DNA of 9,276 nt from Puniceicoccales bacterium (GTDB lineage: Bacteria; Verrucomicrobiota; Verrucomicrobiia; Opitutales; LL51). The notes below the pieces were generated by a model, which worked only from the letters and a program-made list of their open reading frames with translations, made no database searches and had not been told where the DNA came from. How positions within the stretch are numbered: position 1 is the first letter of the stretch; each line of letters starts with the position of its first letter. The stretch is taken from NCBI GenBank assembly GCA_031276935.1, contig JAISMD010000061.1:1-9276 (forward strand). The letters are read 5' to 3'. Shown here one piece after another: positions 6,875 through 9,276 of this stretch. The translations under genes and the position numbers were made by a program.

Positions 6875-7231
6875 CTAGGACTTCGTACGCAATGTCTCCA
6901 AATATTTCCAAAAGGAATCGTACTGCTCAAACATTTGTGTCTCCGAAATGGGTAGCTTATTGCGATAAACAAAATCGGAAAGCGTATGTTGATGGAGAAT
7001 GTAGGTACAGAAAACAATCTCCCCATGGATTTCGAAATATATCCGCAGATCTTCGATGCGACAGCGATAAATATCCCTATTATCGCGGCGGAATTTTTGC
7101 ACATTGGTCAAATGGTGATGTAAATATTCATCGCAGCAACTACTCAGTCGATCGATGAATTGTAGCTGTTCCATCTTCTCCATTTTATTGAATTCCGCTA
7201 AACTCTGTTCGCTAAACGTAATCTGGTGCAT
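6875..7231 (-). CDS. RelE/ParE-fold protein without visible antitoxin
   Basis: 118 residues. The pattern ITFSEQSLAEF at the start, the NVQKF segment near 43-47, YRCRIEDLRIYFEI at 55-68 and the C-terminal TYILHQHTLSDFVYR resemble the compact fold of RelE/ParE type II toxins (mRNA interferases or gyrase inhibitors). About 28 residues follow the fold (LPISETQMFEQYDSFWKYL), more than in ordinary toxins. The frame extends upstream to 7351, but a GGGAGG lying eight bases before ATG 7231 fixes the start and the extra 40 residues look unrelated. No small antitoxin gene is adjacent on either side: the divergent neighbour is the AddB-like gene and the convergent one is the glucosaminidase. It could therefore be an immobilised, domesticated or standalone member. 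Fold assignment is moderately sure; toxicity is not shown. Confidence 0.75.
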   Translation of the reverse strand: MHQITFSEQSLAEFNKMEKMEQLQFIDRLSSCCDEYLHHHLTNVQKFRRDNRDIYRCRIEDLRIYFEIHGEIVFCTYILHQHTLSDFVYRNKLPISETQMFEQYDSFWKYLETLRTKS

Positions 7232-7239
7232 ATCATTCG

Positions 7240-7245
7240 CCTCCC
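7240..7245 (-). promoter_or_regulatory. Shine-Dalgarno sequence deciding the RelE-like start
   Basis: CCTCCC on the plus strand reads GGGAGG on the minus strand, eight bases before the ATG at 7229-7231. It favours the short form over the frame's upstream ATG at 7351. Confidence 0.75.
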
Positions 7246-7301
7246 AACGATAATGATCCCTCCAATCTTGCAACATTATACCATTTCTTTTCATCCCATT
7301 C

Positions 7302-9276
7302 ATGGCCGGAATAATTGCCAACGATTTCCTCCTCTTCTCCGATAAACTCATCGCCGCTACCGCACAAATTCATTCATCGGCAAGCAAGCCATCCCTCATT
7401 CTCTGCCACTCCACAATCGCTATGAAATTCCTAAAATATTTTTTCGCCGAACATAACCGGTCTTTCGCCCATACCCATTGCCACACGTTTTCCGAATGGA
7501 GCGAAGTCTTGGCTGAACAAATCCTGCCCGGGAAACATATATTGAATGACAACGATATCCGATTTTTGCTCCAAAATCATAGTATCCATGCCGACCCTCA
7601 TCTCCTTTCTAAAATCTTTCTCGGGACGGCAACCCCTATGCCGGATCCCCCTTCCGCTGAAATAATTCATTTTCTGGAGCAGCAAATCCAAATGCTCCAT
7701 TGGCTTACGCCCCACCAAGCGCTGATCGAAATGCTCCATCGAATTCCTCCCCAACCCATGTTTTCAAACTGCATTCTAATGGGTTATTCCTCCCGGGAAC
7801 GCTATCCCCACGAATTCCTAACTCTCATAAAAAAAACGACGGACCATGTCCTATTTCTTGCCCTCGATCGGGGCGATGGGGAATTGGAGATTTTCGAAGC
7901 TTTGGAAGGAAATTTTGGTCCCGGAGAAACCGTTTACCGAGATCGAAAGAATAAATCCATTGAATTTTCCATCGTAGCCGATTCCGTGGATGCGGCCCGC
8001 TGTTGCGGCGTACGGCTAGGCAATGACTTCCCCACCGGGGAAGAAAGCGTAGAACGGAAAGCGAAAACAACGGCCATTATTTGTCCATCGGAGCTCCATG
8101 CCGAACTCGTTGCCCAGGAATTAAATGCCCATAATCTTTGCCATCACAACGGCTTCCAAACCCGTGGCATCGATCCCAAAGATAATCTCATTTTGGCCTG
8201 GTACCAATTCCAAAGGGAAGGCGATTTCCAACATTTTCTATCCTTCCTTGATCTCATCGCTTTGGGAGAACAGTCGAATCTGGGCGATTACTACGCTTAC
8301 CTATCCCAGCTCTTCCATCTTTATCCCATCGATTCCATCGCCTCCCTCCTCCCCCATATCAATCATCCACAAATCTCCGAAATACTCCAACGCTACCCGC
8401 CATTGGCGGAGAAAGCGACGATGGGGGAATATATTCAGCAAACAACGTCGATTATTCCCGAAATGAATGGGCAAAAACAGTTCTTTGGAGATCATTTTCC
8501 CGTACGAAAAAAAGCATTTTTGGATTACGCCCTAGCCGTCTACAACAACACAAAACCTCCCCGGGAAGAACCTTTTTACGCCCCTATTTTCATCATGGAT
8601 ATGTTTTCGGCGACGCAGTTCCACTTCGACCGTGCCATCGTAATGTGCCCCGCCCCATCCTCCAATGACCACGCTTCCGAATTCGAAAATCTACTCCCGT
8701 ACCTGAATGCCGATCATGTTCACCTGATCGCAGAAAAAAATAATATATCGAACTACTTTGCCCAACAATACCAAAATACACACCATTGCATTCTCAATGG
8801 GGAAACCATTCGACAACTCACCCAATCCTTTTCGGAAAAAAATGACGGTGCATCCGAAAAATATGAATTTTTGAAACCAATCCATAGGCAGCGCAATGAC
8901 GGAAACATAACCTTTGGTCCCTTTGAGTATACCGTGGGGAATAGGGAGGCTCTAACATTGAGCGCAACGGCCATCGAACGTGCTTTTACCGCCCCAGAAG
9001 AAATTTGGTACCGCCACATTCTCAAAAATTATCGCCCATCACTCCGATTCGATAGGGCGAGATTTGCCGGTATTTTCACCCACAATTTCCTACGATGGCC
9101 AAAGGGAAGCCGCCCCTCCTTGGAAGCCTATGGGAACCACATCAATCAACAACAAAAACAATTGCAACAAATCCTCGAACCCTTTATTCCCGGTCCACTT
9201 CTTCGGGAAGCTATGGATTGTCAAAGGGCCTACGTTTTGGCCGAAAAGATCAGCCGATGGGAGGATTTCCCTTTTA
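7302..9276 (+). CDS. AddB-like helicase-nuclease subunit, N-terminal part (cut by the window edge)
   Basis: One frame stays open for 658 codons from ATG 7302 to the edge, with an in-frame TGA at 7254 above it; the short minus-strand frames here are its shadows. AddB acts with AddA to resect double-strand breaks for recombination. N-terminal residues (KPSLILCHSTIAMKFLKYFF) resemble an inactivated helicase body; no Walker A loop is seen. TTAIICPSELHAELVAQEL near 256-274 and a HHNGFQTRG segment near 282-290 fit the second helicase-like half, followed by ILAWYQFQREGDFQHFLSFL. At 553-574 comes LSATAIERAF then APEEIWYRHIL, the segment that opens RecB/AddB/Cas4-type PD-(D/E)XK nuclease domains, with FAGIFTHNFL at 588-597 carrying the motif histidine at 594. 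The Asp and E-x-K catalytic residues would lie beyond the edge. The usual iron-sulfur cysteine before the Pro is alanine here. No Shine-Dalgarno sequence. Existence of the gene is near certain; the AddB-like assignment is by motif memory, and the addA partner is not in the window. Confidence 0.72.
   Translation, partial: MAGIIANDFLLFSDKLIAATAQIHSSASKPSLILCHSTIAMKFLKYFFAEHNRSFAHTHCHTFSEWSEVLAEQILPGKHILNDNDIRFLLQNHSIHADPHLLSKIFLGTATPMPDPPSAEIIHFLEQQIQMLHWLTPHQALIEMLHRIPPQPMFSNCILMGYSSRERYPHEFLTLIKKTTDHVLFLALDRGDGELEIFEALEGNFGPGETVYRDRKNKSIEFSIVADSVDAARCCGVRLGNDFPTGEESVERKAKTTAIICPSELHAELVAQELNAHNLCHHNGFQTRGIDPKDNLILAWYQFQREGDFQHFLSFLDLIALGEQSNLGDYYAYLSQLFHLYPIDSIASLLPHINHPQISEILQRYPPLAEKATMGEYIQQTTSIIPEMNGQKQFFGDHFPVRKKAFLDYALAVYNNTKPPREEPFYAPIFIMDMFSATQFHFDRAIVMCPAPSSNDHASEFENLLPYLNADHVHLIAEKNNISNYFAQQYQNTHHCILNGETIRQLTQSFSEKNDGASEKYEFLKPIHRQRNDGNITFGPFEYTVGNREALTLSATAIERAFTAPEEIWYRHILKNYRPSLRFDRARFAGIFTHNFLRWPKGSRPSLEAYGNHINQQQKQLQQILEPFIPGPLLREAMDCQRAYVLAEKISRWEDFPF

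Noticed and set aside
7232..7351. N-terminal extension of the RelE-like protein
   Set aside because: GGGAGG sits before the internal ATG 7231 and the added residues do not fit the fold; it would also overlap the AddB-like gene.
7370..9025. Several minus-strand and short plus-strand frames of 60-110 codons
   Set aside because: They are shadows of the single 658-codon plus-strand frame that starts at 7302; none has a credible ribosome binding site or motif.

Overview
The window looks like a chromosomal stretch from a bacterium of the PVC group, most probably Verrucomicrobiota of the Opitutales type. This is judged from memory of family sequences, not from a search. The clearest pointer is the leucyl-tRNA synthetase fragment at the left edge, whose wording ([10 protein letters not shown], then [19 protein letters not shown]) is what I recall from Opitutus-like LeuS. 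Gene density is high and base composition is middling to AT-rich. One gene resembles the S-adenosylmethionine carriers of obligate intracellular bacteria, and another looks like a lineage-specific helical repeat protein. Together these hint at a host-associated life, but do not prove it.

Layout, left to right. (1) 1-795, minus: 5' part of leuS, with a GTG start. (2) 796-1026: divergent AT-rich spacer with a promoter and an embedded palindrome reading rightward. (3) 1027-2127, plus: unrecognised 366-residue protein with a hydrophilic hexapeptide repeat linker and two diverged copies of a helical module of about 100 residues, followed by a good intrinsic terminator. (4) 2305-3114, minus: lgt, for lipoprotein maturation. 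(5) 3287-6851, plus: tightly spaced run of metG, a thioredoxin, a DMT-family permease of SAM-carrier type and an exported GH73-like glucosaminidase, with gaps of 32, 32 and 45 bases. (6) 6875-7231, minus: small RelE/ParE-fold protein with no visible antitoxin partner. (7) 7302 to the right edge, plus: a continuously open frame of 658 codons that encodes an AddB-like protein (helicase-like body plus the beginning of a PD-(D/E)XK nuclease domain) and runs off the window.

The genes are mostly housekeeping: aminoacylation (leuS, metG), envelope work (lgt, glucosaminidase), redox (thioredoxin), uptake (DMT permease) and double-strand break repair (AddB-like). I found no tRNA, rRNA, insertion sequence, CRISPR array or phage gene. 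The two genes of least certain function, the repeat protein and the RelE-like protein, are the only two with a textbook Shine-Dalgarno sequence; the other starts have none that I can see. I see no convincing previously undescribed multi-gene system. The best candidate for novelty is the single gene at 1027-2127 with its own promoter, palindrome and terminator.
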